Assembly (NCBI GenBank): GCA_028280265.1
Contig: JANQMD010000018.1
Location: forward strand, 1 to 64,000
Origin: Flavobacteriaceae bacterium
GTDB lineage: Bacteria > Bacteroidota > Bacteroidia > Flavobacteriales > Flavobacteriaceae
Direction: 5' to 3'
DNA: 64,000 bases
In this document: in pieces, positions 9,673-17,532 of the stretch
Layout of the letters: the number at the start of each line of letters is the position of its first letter
Position numbering within the stretch: the first letter of the stretch is position 1
Notes under the pieces: model-generated
What the model was told of the DNA's origin: nothing
Database searches by the model: none
What the model saw: only the letters and a program-made list of their open reading frames with translations
Position numbers and translations under genes: made by a program

Positions 9673-10290
9673 TTATTGAAAAACGCTAGAAATAGTAAGG
9701 TCTACTTCAGACCATAATTTGCTCTTTCCATCTAGTCCTTTGTGCAAGTCTTTACAGATCGCATTTAAAGAATCTATAGAAGATTGTGCATTCCAATTTA
9801 TAACATCCATCTTAGCAAACATGGTGAACTCCTTTCCATTAATTGCATATTGAAAAGGAAGATTTTCAGTAATTCCATTCATGGTAATAGTCGCCGTTCC
9901 TATTGAATCATTCTCTATTGTTAGTTTCCCTGATAACAATTCTGGATCTTCCATAATTCCGAAGAAAAACTTCTTAATTTTATAATCTCTGTCTGTATTG
10001 GAAGTAAAAACACTGCTAACAGGAATTGAGAATTCCATATTGTGAATTGCTTCTTTTACTGTATTTCCCTCTCCTCCAGCGGTTACATTTACTTTCTTAA
10101 ATTTCCCTTTTACACCTGTCTTCTCTGTAAATTTATAAGCAGTCCATTCAATCGTATTCTTCGCTTTATTTACAACAAAAGCGGCATTAGAAACTCTTTC
10201 TTTTTTATCTGCTTTTTTCTCATCCGACTTACAAGAAGTCATTTGGATTGCCACGATGAGCATTACCATAATTGCACTTATTTTTTTCAT
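9673..10290 (-). CDS. YceI-family lipoprotein
   Basis: This 205-residue protein has a lipoprotein signal ending at C20 (MTSC). A short charged Lys/Asp/Glu linker precedes the YceI lipocalin-like domain. The domain opens with VNKAKNTIEWTAYKFTEKTGVKGKF and includes the conserved alternation of small and aromatic strands. YceI proteins bind isoprenoid or amphipathic ligands in the periplasm; the ligand here is unknown. It is the last gene of the rsfS-ftsH-LUD-cdsA-psd-ACBP operon, 3 bases after the ACBP stop, and ends at the bidirectional hairpin at 9640. Confidence 0.88.
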   Translation of the reverse strand: MKKISAIMVMLIVAIQMTSCKSDEKKADKKERVSNAAFVVNKAKNTIEWTAYKFTEKTGVKGKFKKVNVTAGGEGNTVKEAIHNMEFSIPVSSVFTSNTDRDYKIKKFFFGIMEDPELLSGKLTIENDSIGTATITMNGITENLPFQYAINGKEFTMFAKMDVINWNAQSSIDSLNAICKDLHKGLDGKSKLWSEVDLTISSVFQ

Positions 10291-10293
10291 TTC

Positions 10294-10566
10294 TCAGTCA
10301 TTAAAATTAGTATTTAAAATATCTTTTGCTAAGTCTATATATTTTTGTTTTGCTTCTTCTTGAGACATCCCATTTAATTGTGTCCAAGCATTAAATTTAA
10401 ATGCATCTCTTATATCAGATTTGCCCTTTAGGTAAAAATTATCTCCTTGCGTTGCTTGTTTGTAATAGGCGTAAAACTTTAGCATTACATCTGGTGGCAA
10501 ATTCTCTTGTAATTCCGATATGGACTGAAAGGCTTTATGGAAATGTTGATTGAGATGTTGACTCAT
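10294..10566 (-). CDS. Acyl-CoA-binding protein (ACBP)
   Basis: This 90-residue protein covers the whole four-helix ACBP domain. Recognisable segments are the FYAYYKQATQGD stretch, the KFNAWTQLNGMSQEEAK segment, and the tyrosine in KYIDL, which contact CoA and the acyl chain in characterised ACBPs. It should bind long-chain acyl-CoA in the cytoplasm. ACBP is typical of eukaryotes and patchy in bacteria. Here its ATG overlaps the psd stop as TAATG, so translation is probably coupled to phospholipid synthesis. Confidence 0.92.
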   Translation of the reverse strand: MSQHLNQHFHKAFQSISELQENLPPDVMLKFYAYYKQATQGDNFYLKGKSDIRDAFKFNAWTQLNGMSQEEAKQKYIDLAKDILNTNFND

Positions 10567-11222
10567 TATTTCTCTGCAATGACTTGAACTCCTCCTTTAA
10601 CTTTATCTCCAATATTTACCTTTACCTCAGTTCCAAGAGGTAGATATAGATCTACTCTACTACCAAACTTGATAAAACCTGCATCTGACCCCTGTTCAAC
10701 CTTTTCTCCTTCTTTAGCATAGTTGACAATTCTTTTTGCCAAAGCACCAGCAATCTGCCTGTACAAAACTGCTCCAAAGCTCTCATTCTCTACAACTACT
10801 GTAGTCCTTTCGTTTTCTGTAGAAGATTTAGGGTGCCAAGCAACAAGGTACTTTCCAGGGTGATATTTACTATACTTCACTACTCCTCCAAGAGCATAAC
10901 GTGTTACATGAACATTGATAGGAGACATGAAAATTGATACTTGCAGCCTCTTATCTTTAAAATATTCGGGTTCTTCTACCTCTTCTATAACCACTACTTT
11001 ACCATCTACTGGTGCAATGATTTGACGATCATTTATCTGTGTCTTTCTTCTTGGATTTCTAAAAAATTGAAGAATTAAAATCAATACGATTAAAAAGAAA
11101 ACTTGTATGGTTTTCTGAAGCCAAAATAGCTCTACAAAATAATCTGAAAGTAGTATTCCAGTGATTACAATAGCAAATGTGATTGTGATTATTTTATAGC
11201 CTTCTCTATGAAAATGTAGCAT
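10566..11222 (-). CDS. psd: Phosphatidylserine decarboxylase family protein (short form)
   Basis: This 218-residue proenzyme decarboxylates phosphatidylserine to phosphatidylethanolamine at the inner membrane. Two adjacent hydrophobic segments (about residues 9-53) anchor it. The conserved APVDGKVV motif is at residues 70-77, and NVHVTR and WHPKSSTENER follow. The self-cleavage site is FGSRVDL: cutting between G187 and S188 would create the pyruvoyl group on the alpha chain. This short GS form is the archaeal/Bacteroidota-type PSD, not the longer LGST enzyme of enterobacteria. It lies 4 bases after cdsA, which supplies the CDP-diacylglycerol precursor, and overlaps the ACBP gene. Confidence 0.93.
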   Translation of the reverse strand: MLHFHREGYKIITITFAIVITGILLSDYFVELFWLQKTIQVFFLIVLILILQFFRNPRRKTQINDRQIIAPVDGKVVVIEEVEEPEYFKDKRLQVSIFMSPINVHVTRYALGGVVKYSKYHPGKYLVAWHPKSSTENERTTVVVENESFGAVLYRQIAGALAKRIVNYAKEGEKVEQGSDAGFIKFGSRVDLYLPLGTEVKVNIGDKVKGGVQVIAEK

Positions 11223-11226
11223 TTTC

Positions 11227-12024
11227 TCAAATTATGTAATAGATGTACAAATATACAAATGGAGCAACAAACAACAAGCTATCCAAACGATCTAGTAATC
11301 CACCATGTCCTGGCATGATGTTTCCACTATCTTTTACTCTTGCTTGTCTTTTAAATTTCGATTCTATCAAGTCTCCAATAGTTCCCAATATGGCCACAAA
11401 GAGTGATAGGATTATCCAATGGATTAAAGGAAATAAGTCAGAATAATACGAAATAGCAACTCCAGTTATCATTGTAAAAACAACTCCTCCTATAAATCCT
11501 TCTATGGTTTTTTTAGGTGAAACGCTTTCATACAATTTATGCTTTCCAAAATTCTTACCAACCAAATACGCAAAACTGTCATTTGTCCAAATTAAGAGCA
11601 ATAAATACACAATAATGTAAGGCTGATAACTTCCCCCTGAAAAAGGTAAAAACATTAAAAATCCAGACGATAATACCAAATACCGGATACTTATATCTTC
11701 TTTCAAAATCGTATTCTTGGGTATTTGCATCTTTTTGGAAAAGAGGTAAAATAAAACATGAATAGATCCTGAGAGTGCCAAAAATAGTAGCGGCAAAGCC
11801 CTTTCTATTCCTTCGTCCATCAATACAAAATAAACAATCAAAGAGATAAAAACGAAGTAGGAAACATATCCTTTAGAATTGATGAGTTTGGAGAATTCTC
11901 GAATACATATCAATCCAAAAATTGCGGTTAAGGTTACAAAGGACTCCTCAGAGTACAAAACAGACCCGATAAAGAGTATGACATAGATAAGACCTGAAAA
12001 ACTTCGCTGTAAAAAGCTATTCAT
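11227..12024 (-). CDS. cdsA: Phosphatidate cytidylyltransferase
   Basis: This is a 265-residue polytopic inner-membrane protein that makes CDP-diacylglycerol from phosphatidate and CTP. The C-terminal CDP-diglyceride synthetase signature is complete: an S-x-x-KRQ start (ESKFKRQARVKDSG), then NIMPGHGGLLDRLDSL with the paired acidic residues. About eight hydrophobic segments precede it. It follows the LUD gene by one base and precedes psd by 2 bases, so the two phospholipid steps are encoded in reaction order. Confidence 0.95.
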   Translation of the reverse strand: MNSFLQRSFSGLIYVILFIGSVLYSEESFVTLTAIFGLICIREFSKLINSKGYVSYFVFISLIVYFVLMDEGIERALPLLFLALSGSIHVLFYLFSKKMQIPKNTILKEDISIRYLVLSSGFLMFLPFSGGSYQPYIIVYLLLLIWTNDSFAYLVGKNFGKHKLYESVSPKKTIEGFIGGVVFTMITGVAISYYSDLFPLIHWIILSLFVAILGTIGDLIESKFKRQARVKDSGNIMPGHGGLLDRLDSLLFVAPFVYLYIYYII

Positions 12025-12025
12025 G

Positions 12026-12610
12026 TTATAAATCTTCTAACAGCAGCAAATATAAGTTTTTAGAATTGCTATTACCGTAATTTAAAAAATTATCGTCTTC
12101 TTTTTTCAATGTGTAATTTTTCACAGCACTAATATTGGTAGGAATATTTTCTTTACAATTTGTTTTAATTCCTGTAAGTCCCTGACCAGTATCTTTTACC
12201 AGTTGACTTGTTTTAGCAAAAACAATAAAGTTATCTGTAAGTGATGCTATCTTATGAGTACTTAATTGATTGGAAGAAAAAAGAATGTCTCCATTATCAG
12301 AGATTAAGTGCTCGCAGCTGGTATAAAAAGGCAAAGAATTATCGAACTCAGTATGCAATTCTATATTCTTTTTATTTACATACTTTACCAGCTCTTTGTC
12401 TTTACAAGTAAGCTTATCCCATTTATTTTCATTTAAAATCAGCTCAAGATTTTTACTTACCTCACTTTCTGAAATGCAGTATAGAAACTTCCCTCCCTTT
12501 TCAATAAAATAATGCACAAACGCATCATCCAGAGAAAGATTCACTTCTTGCTGATTAGCTTCTCTTTCTCTGGATGATTGCTTACTAAATATTTTCTTAA
12601 AAAAACTCAT
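12026..12610 (-). CDS. LUD (LutC/YkgG-type) domain protein
   Basis: This 194-residue protein contains one LUD domain. The segment YFIEKGGKFLYCISESE opens it, and the middle has the CEHLISDNGDILFSSNQL strand-turn typical of LutC/YkgG-like proteins, followed by a TDNFIVFAKTSQLV strand. LutC belongs to lactate oxidation complexes, but this stand-alone form in the ftsH-cdsA cluster of Bacteroidota has no assigned role. It lies 12 bases after ftsH and 1 base before cdsA. No iron-sulfur cysteine cluster or LutA/LutB partner is nearby, so a role in lactate use is not supported here. Confidence 0.75.
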   Translation of the reverse strand: MSFFKKIFSKQSSREREANQQEVNLSLDDAFVHYFIEKGGKFLYCISESEVSKNLELILNENKWDKLTCKDKELVKYVNKKNIELHTEFDNSLPFYTSCEHLISDNGDILFSSNQLSTHKIASLTDNFIVFAKTSQLVKDTGQGLTGIKTNCKENIPTNISAVKNYTLKKEDDNFLNYGNSNSKNLYLLLLEDL

Positions 12611-12622
12611 GCAGAGAATTAA

Positions 12623-14590
12623 CTATTCGTTTTCTTCTGTTACTTTCTCTTCTGTTGTTTTTTCTTTCTCTTCTTGTTTTTTGTCAAAAGGTCTATCGCC
12701 GAAAATCTTTACCAAGTCATCTTTGAAAATAACTTCTTTTTCCAATAATAGATTTGCTAATGTAGTGAGTTTTTCTCTGTGTTTCTTAAGTATAGTGATT
12801 GCTCTTTGGTATTGAGCTTCTATCATCGAAGAAATTTCCTTGTCAATGGTTTTCGCTGTTTCTTCACTATACGGCTTTACAAAAGCATCTTGACCCGATG
12901 AATCGTAATAGGTGATGTTTCCTACTTTGTCATTTAGTCCATATACAGTCACCATAGCTCTGGCTTGCTTGGTTACTTTCTCCAAATCACTCAATGCTCC
13001 AGTAGAGATTTTATCAAAAATTATTTTCTCTGCTGCTCTACCACCTAAGGTAGCACACATTTCATCGAGCATTTGCTCTGTTTGTACAATCATTCGCTCG
13101 GCTGGTAAATACCAAGCAGCTCCTAAGCTTTGTCCTCTAGGAACTATGGTTACTTTTACCAAAGGTGCTGCATGTTCTAACATCCAACTTACAGTAGCAT
13201 GACCCGCCTCATGAAAAGCAATGGTTTCCTTTTCCTTCGGTGTAATCACTTTATTTTTCTTCTCTAATCCACCAACTATTCGATCAACTGCATCTAAAAA
13301 GTCTTGATGGTGAATGGATTTTTTATCATTTCTGGCAGCTATCAATGCTGCTTCATTACACATATTTGCAATATCTGCTCCCGAGAAACCAGGTGTTTGC
13401 TGAGCTAGAAATTCAAGGTTTACATCTTTTGCCAATTTCAAAGGTTTGATATGCACTTCAAAGATTGCCTTTCTTTCATTCAGGTCTGGTAGGTCAACAT
13501 AAATCTGTCTGTCGAAACGTCCAGCTCTCATTAACGCTTTGTCCAAAACATCTGCACGGTTGGTAGCTGCAAGAACAATTACATTGGTATCGGTTCCAAA
13601 ACCATCCATTTCGGTTAATAACTGATTCAATGTATTTTCCCTTTCATCGTTTCCTCCTGTCATACTGTTTTTACCACGAGCTCTACCAATGGCATCAATC
13701 TCGTCAATGAAAATAATAGAGGGAGATTTTTGTTGTGCTTGCTTAAATAAGTCGCGTACTCTCGATGCACCAACACCTACAAACATTTCCACAAAATCTG
13801 AACCTGACAATGAGAAAAACGGAACTCCAGCTTCACCTGCAACAGCCTTCGCTAGCAATGTTTTACCAGTTCCTGGAGGTCCTACAAGCAAAGCCCCCTT
13901 CGGAATTTTCCCACCCAAAGAAGTATATTTTTCTGGGCTTTTTAAGAAATCTACAATCTCTTGTACTTCTTCTTTAGCACCTTCCAATCCTGCTACATCC
14001 TGAAAGCTCGTTTTTACTTTTGTGTCGTTGTCAAACAGCTTCGCTTTGGACTTTCCTATGTTGAAAATCTGACCTCCACCGCCGCTTCCGCCGCCAGCTC
14101 CGGACATTCTTCTCATGAAGTAAATCCAGATAACGATTAACAGTATAAACGGTAAAAATCCTATGATTGAATCGAAAAAGCTAGTTCTATCCTCGTATTT
14201 CTCATCAAATGTTAAACTACCATTGGATCTCGCTTCGCTAAGATCTTTTTGAAAGTTTTGTAAATCTCCAAACTTGTATTCGTACAAAGGTGTTCCTCTC
14301 CTGTAGAAGGGAGAATTCATAGCCGTCTTGTACTTTTCTTTACTTTCAGATTCTTTCTTAATGTATATCTGCGCCAGCGTTCTGTTGATGATTAAGATTC
14401 TCTCAATATCATTCGAGTTTAAAATTCTTTCAAACTCATTCTTTGTGATATTTTTAGTAGAGAGTCCGTTATCATTCAAAAAACTAATTCCAATAAACAC
14501 CACAAAAATAGCAGCATAAACCCAATACATGTTGAATTTAAACTTGGTAGGTCCATTGGACTTGTTATTATTTTTCTTCTTGTCACTCAT
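12623..14590 (-). CDS. ftsH: ATP-dependent zinc metalloprotease FtsH
   Basis: This 655-residue membrane AAA+ protease degrades misassembled membrane proteins and some regulators. Transmembrane helices lie at residues about 22-38 and 142-160. A Gly-rich linker follows, then Walker A GPPGTGKT (237-244), Walker B IIFIDEID (about 292-299), and the second region of homology ending RAGRFDR. The peptidase zinc site is HEAGH (460-464). The C-terminal tail is Lys/Glu rich. It follows rsfS by 21 bases in a seven-gene operon. Its place upstream of cdsA and psd recalls the known role of FtsH in balancing lipid synthesis in E. coli, but a direct link here is inference. Confidence 0.97.
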   Translation of the reverse strand: MSDKKKNNNKSNGPTKFKFNMYWVYAAIFVVFIGISFLNDNGLSTKNITKNEFERILNSNDIERILIINRTLAQIYIKKESESKEKYKTAMNSPFYRRGTPLYEYKFGDLQNFQKDLSEARSNGSLTFDEKYEDRTSFFDSIIGFLPFILLIVIWIYFMRRMSGAGGGSGGGGQIFNIGKSKAKLFDNDTKVKTSFQDVAGLEGAKEEVQEIVDFLKSPEKYTSLGGKIPKGALLVGPPGTGKTLLAKAVAGEAGVPFFSLSGSDFVEMFVGVGASRVRDLFKQAQQKSPSIIFIDEIDAIGRARGKNSMTGGNDERENTLNQLLTEMDGFGTDTNVIVLAATNRADVLDKALMRAGRFDRQIYVDLPDLNERKAIFEVHIKPLKLAKDVNLEFLAQQTPGFSGADIANMCNEAALIAARNDKKSIHHQDFLDAVDRIVGGLEKKNKVITPKEKETIAFHEAGHATVSWMLEHAAPLVKVTIVPRGQSLGAAWYLPAERMIVQTEQMLDEMCATLGGRAAEKIIFDKISTGALSDLEKVTKQARAMVTVYGLNDKVGNITYYDSSGQDAFVKPYSEETAKTIDKEISSMIEAQYQRAITILKKHREKLTTLANLLLEKEVIFKDDLVKIFGDRPFDKKQEEKEKTTEEKVTEENE

Positions 14591-14611
14591 TTCTTTCGAT
14601 CAAATTATAAA

Positions 14612-14980
14612 TTATACAGGGCTAATCTGGGTTATTTTTGCATCACCCCAAAGGCTCTCTATGTCGTAAAACTCTCTTACATGTTTCTGGAAAATGTGAA
14701 CTACTACATTTACATAATCCATTAAAACCCATTCAGAATTGTTTTGCCCTTCAACATGCCAAGGCTTGTCCTTTAGCTCTTTGCTTACTACTTTTTGTAC
14801 AGAGCCAGATATTGCATTTACCTGTGTATTAGAATTTCCAGAGCAAATAATGAAATAATCGCATACCGTATTGTCTATCTCTCGTAAGTCTAGTAATTGG
14901 ATATCCTCTCCCTTTACATCGTCAATTCCCTTAATGATTACAGATATTAGGTTATCTGCACTTACTGGTTTTTGCGTCAT
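14612..14980 (-). CDS. rsfS: Ribosome silencing factor RsfS
   Basis: This 122-residue protein of the RsfS/Iojap family binds ribosomal protein uL14 and prevents 30S and 50S subunits from joining when nutrients are short. Recognisable segments are DNTVCDYFIICSGNSNTQV and KPWHVEGQNNSEWVLMDY, which lead into the conserved VHIF motif. The length is normal. It is the first gene of the rsfS-ftsH-LUD-cdsA-psd-ACBP-YceI operon; a -7-like box TAACTTTG lies just upstream (15002-15009). Confidence 0.95.
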   Translation of the reverse strand: MTQKPVSADNLISVIIKGIDDVKGEDIQLLDLREIDNTVCDYFIICSGNSNTQVNAISGSVQKVVSKELKDKPWHVEGQNNSEWVLMDYVNVVVHIFQKHVREFYDIESLWGDAKITQISPV

Positions 14981-15001
14981 TAAAATTTTTTAAGTTTAAA
15001 A

Positions 15002-15009
15002 CAAAGTTA
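15002..15009 (-). promoter_or_regulatory. Candidate -7 box for the rsfS-ftsH operon
   Basis: On the minus strand this reads TAACTTTG, a full match to TAnnTTTG, about 20 bases before the rsfS ATG. I see no -33 TTTG at the usual 17-23 base spacing, so confidence is limited. Confidence 0.35.
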
Positions 15010-15066
15010 TTACTTTTTTGCAATAATATTGTGGTTTGTTTTACTTGTTTACAGATTCTTTAACAC

Positions 15067-15807
15067 TTGAAAATAATCAAACTTGATGCCATCGACTCTA
15101 CCAATTCGTTTTTAAAAGAACTGGCACAAAACTCTACCCTAGAAAATTATACTACCGTCATTACTGACAAGCAAGTTTCCGGCAGAGGTCAAATGCAAAA
15201 TTCGTGGCACTCAAAGCCTTTTAAAAACCTAACTTTCAGTACATTTAAAGGATTTAAAAACTTACAAATTCAACATCAATCCTATCTCAATTTTTGCATA
15301 TCCATTGCTGTATTTAATGTGCTAAAAAAATTGTCAGTACCTAGATTAGCTATTAAGTGGCCAAACGACATAATGTCAGGTGACAAAAAAGTCTGTGGCA
15401 TTTTAATAGAAACCACTTTTACAAAAACCAAAATTAAGAACGCAATTATAGGTATTGGTTTGAATGTAAATCAAGAAGAATTTCCTGTATCATTAACTCA
15501 TGCTAGCTCATTGAAAAAAGTGTTGAAGAAAGAATTTGACTTGGATAATGTTCTCCAAAGAATCATTGATGAAATGAAAGTACAGATTCACGCTCTAGAA
15601 CATTTTCATTTTGAGAAAATTCATCAAGAATATGAAGACAATCTTTACAGAAAAGACACGGCTTCTACTTTCACAAAAGAAGGGTCTGATAGTTTGTTTA
15701 TGGGAATCATTTCTGGAGTCACATCGAATGGTGACTTAGAAGTTCTCTTAGAAGATGATTCTATTGAAAGCTTTGCGGCAAAAAGTATTTCGTTCGCTAG
15801 ACTTTAG
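15067..15807 (+). CDS. birA: Biotin--[acetyl-CoA-carboxylase] ligase
   Basis: This 246-residue enzyme attaches biotin to the biotin carboxyl carrier protein. The family signature is present: LDAIDSTNSFLKELA at the N-terminus, the biotinyl-AMP loop SGRGQMQNSWHS (usual GRGRxGRxW pattern, here GRGQMQNSW), then LAIKWPNDIM and CGILIE. It has no N-terminal helix-turn-helix, so it is a ligase only and not a biotin repressor like the E. coli protein. The first codon appears to be TTG at 15067; no ATG lies close to the conserved start. Its end overlaps the convergent SRPBCC gene by 11 bases. Confidence 0.93.
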   Translation: MKIIKLDAIDSTNSFLKELAQNSTLENYTTVITDKQVSGRGQMQNSWHSKPFKNLTFSTFKGFKNLQIQHQSYLNFCISIAVFNVLKKLSVPRLAIKWPNDIMSGDKKVCGILIETTFTKTKIKNAIIGIGLNVNQEEFPVSLTHASSLKKVLKKEFDLDNVLQRIIDEMKVQIHALEHFHFEKIHQEYEDNLYRKDTASTFTKEGSDSLFMGIISGVTSNGDLEVLLEDDSIESFAAKSISFARL

Positions 15808-16186
15808 TAATATTTTCCGTAAGTGTATCAATGAATGATGTTAGAGGTTTCTTTACCATCATAGCCATCATGGGGTTGAAATCTCCTTCAAATTTCAATT
15901 GCACTTCGCTTGAAGTGTCAGACACCTCATCGATATGAGCAGATAATGTAAACGAAAGTTTACTACTAGCAGCTCCTAAACTTACTTTAGAGAATTCAAC
16001 TTTTTCATTTAACACCAAACGAATTTCTGGCATTCCCTTTAATGCAAACAAAAAAGAATCTCCATCTACCTCAAACTTTTGAGTGTTCTCAGGCATTAAT
16101 TGTTCAAAATTTTCCAATGCTGTAAAGAAGACGTATGCTCCTTCAGCAGATTTGTTCATGGTTACTTTTGCTCCTTCGATATTCAT
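15797..16186 (-). CDS. Small SRPBCC-fold protein
   Basis: This 129-residue protein has the pattern of a START/SRPBCC lipid-binding-like fold. An early strand leads into a helix containing NFEQLMPENTQKF, then come several beta strands, and it ends in a long helix (MMVKKPLTSFIDTLTENI). The ligand is unknown. I place the start at 16186 because its ATG overlaps the pyrE stop as ATGA, a classic coupled arrangement; the frame stays open 5 codons further but inside pyrE. The pairing with pyrE suggests co-expression, not a demonstrated role in pyrimidine synthesis. Confidence 0.72.
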   Translation of the reverse strand: MNIEGAKVTMNKSAEGAYVFFTALENFEQLMPENTQKFEVDGDSFLFALKGMPEIRLVLNEKVEFSKVSLGAASSKLSFTLSAHIDEVSDTSSEVQLKFEGDFNPMMAMMVKKPLTSFIDTLTENITKV

Positions 16187-16830
16187 GATGTTGCATTCCA
16201 ATTAGCAGGATCTTCTCTCCAATCCTGAAGGGTTTCTAATTCTTTCTCTGTGATATACTTACTATCTACAGCTTGTTCTAAAAGATGTGAATAGTTACTT
16301 AATGTTGTTAGATTGATATTGCTGTTCTCAAAGTTATCGGCTGCAACTTGAAACTCATAGGAAAAGATAGCCACCATACCTTTTACAACGGCTCCTTCTG
16401 ACTTTAGTGCCTCTACTGCATTCAAACTGCTTTTTCCAGTACTAATCAAATCTTCAATAACAACTACATTCTGTCCACTTTCTAAGTATCCTTCAATTTG
16501 ATTTTTACGACCATGCTTTTTAGGTTCTGGTCTTACATACACAAAAGGAACTCCTAACTCCTGTGCTACGAGCACTCCAATAGCTATTGCTCCAGTTGCC
16601 ACCCCGGCAATTACATCTGGCTTGCCGTATTGTTGTTCCACAATTTTCGCAATCTCTTCTTTCAAAAAAACACGAACCGATGGAACAGATAAGGTAACTC
16701 TATTATCACAGTATATAGGAGATTTCCATCCTGATGCCCAAGTAAATGGGTCTGTTGGACTCAGCTTAATCGCTTTGATTTGAAGTAATAATTCAGCTGT
16801 TTTTTTTGCTGTATCTTTGTGTAAAATCAT
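16183..16830 (-). CDS. pyrE: Orotate phosphoribosyltransferase
   Basis: This enzyme of about 215 residues converts orotate and PRPP to orotidine 5'-phosphate in pyrimidine synthesis. It shows FTWASGWKSPIYCDNR at the N-terminus and the PRPP-binding loop VVVIEDLISTGKSSLNAV. The catalytic lysine-rich loop RPEPKKHGRKNQIEG is also present. I take the ATG at 16830. A GTG at 16836 is in frame, but the family start fits MILHKDTA. The divergent NUDIX gene begins only 8 bases away, so the promoter must lie within or against that gene. Confidence 0.95.
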   Translation of the reverse strand: MILHKDTAKKTAELLLQIKAIKLSPTDPFTWASGWKSPIYCDNRVTLSVPSVRVFLKEEIAKIVEQQYGKPDVIAGVATGAIAIGVLVAQELGVPFVYVRPEPKKHGRKNQIEGYLESGQNVVVIEDLISTGKSSLNAVEALKSEGAVVKGMVAIFSYEFQVAADNFENSNINLTTLSNYSHLLEQAVDSKYITEKELETLQDWREDPANWNATS

Positions 16831-16843
16831 GTTCACAAATGTA
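16812..16843. promoter_or_regulatory. Overlapping divergent -7 boxes for pyrE and the NUDIX gene
   Basis: TATCTTTG at 16812-16819 (plus strand) lies about 20 bases before the NUDIX ATG at 16839. TACATTTG reads on the minus strand at 16843-16836, only 5 bases before the pyrE ATG at 16830. Both fully match TAnnTTTG, but neither has a clear -33 TTTG at normal spacing. If real, the two polymerases would compete, and pyrE would be nearly leaderless. Confidence 0.4.
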
Positions 16844-17438
16844 TAAAGTTTTTATGAATGATAAGCCTATTATTGTGACAGATTCTCCACAAAAAGAGCT
16901 AGGCTTTAAAGTATATGATTTTGAGAGTGTTGTTATTGACGAAATACTACATAAGCTTAAAAAAAAGTCCGTAAGCGGTGTCATTTTATTCTGTAAAGAT
17001 TTAGAAAGCTCTTGGAAAAAATTCCTTGATCATTTTAGTGTAATTAGCGCAGCCGGAGGATTGGTTACAAATAAGCAACATGATATTTTGTTTATCTACA
17101 GAGGGCGTAAATGGGATTTACCCAAAGGTAGAATTGAAAAAAATGAAAGTATTGAAAATACTGCCATCAGAGAAGTTGAGGAAGAATGCGGCATTACCAA
17201 TCTTAGCATTCGAAAGTTTTTATTGACAACATATCATTTGTTCTATCAAAACAAAAAGAACAAATTAAAAGAGACGCATTGGTTTTTAATGGATTCTGAT
17301 TATCAAGGTACATTAACTCCTCAAACTGAAGAGGGCATTACAAAAGTTGTTTTTAAAAACAGAGAGGAAAGTCAAGAAGCACTCAAAAACACTTACGCTA
17401 ATATTCATCTGGTATTGCAATCCCATTTGCAGAATTAA
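16839..17438 (+). CDS. NUDIX hydrolase
   Basis: This 199-residue protein has a canonical NUDIX box: G, five residues, E, seven residues, then REVEEECGI (protein centre, coded near 17127-17190). The box is preceded by the strand DILFIYRGRKWDLPKG. It should hydrolyse a nucleoside diphosphate linked to another group; the substrate cannot be read from sequence. An N-terminal stretch of about 70 residues before the NUDIX fold (INDKPIIVTDSPQ-like) is typical of the Bacteroidota form. I take the ATG at 16839 (MYKVF); MNDKP at 16854 is an alternative. Confidence 0.88.
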   Translation: MYKVFMNDKPIIVTDSPQKELGFKVYDFESVVIDEILHKLKKKSVSGVILFCKDLESSWKKFLDHFSVISAAGGLVTNKQHDILFIYRGRKWDLPKGRIEKNESIENTAIREVEEECGITNLSIRKFLLTTYHLFYQNKKNKLKETHWFLMDSDYQGTLTPQTEEGITKVVFKNREESQEALKNTYANIHLVLQSHLQN

Positions 17439-17532
17439 TGATACAACTGAGGCTTTATCGTAAATTAATCTACACAAAGGCAAGTGTTTGCGGATTTATT
17501 CTATCTTTGCCGCTTCTTAAAAATCACCTAGA

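Noticed and set aside
12026..12610. Lactate oxidation complex (LutABC)
   Set aside because: Only the LUD domain is present; no LutA or LutB is nearby and the operon concerns membrane biology.
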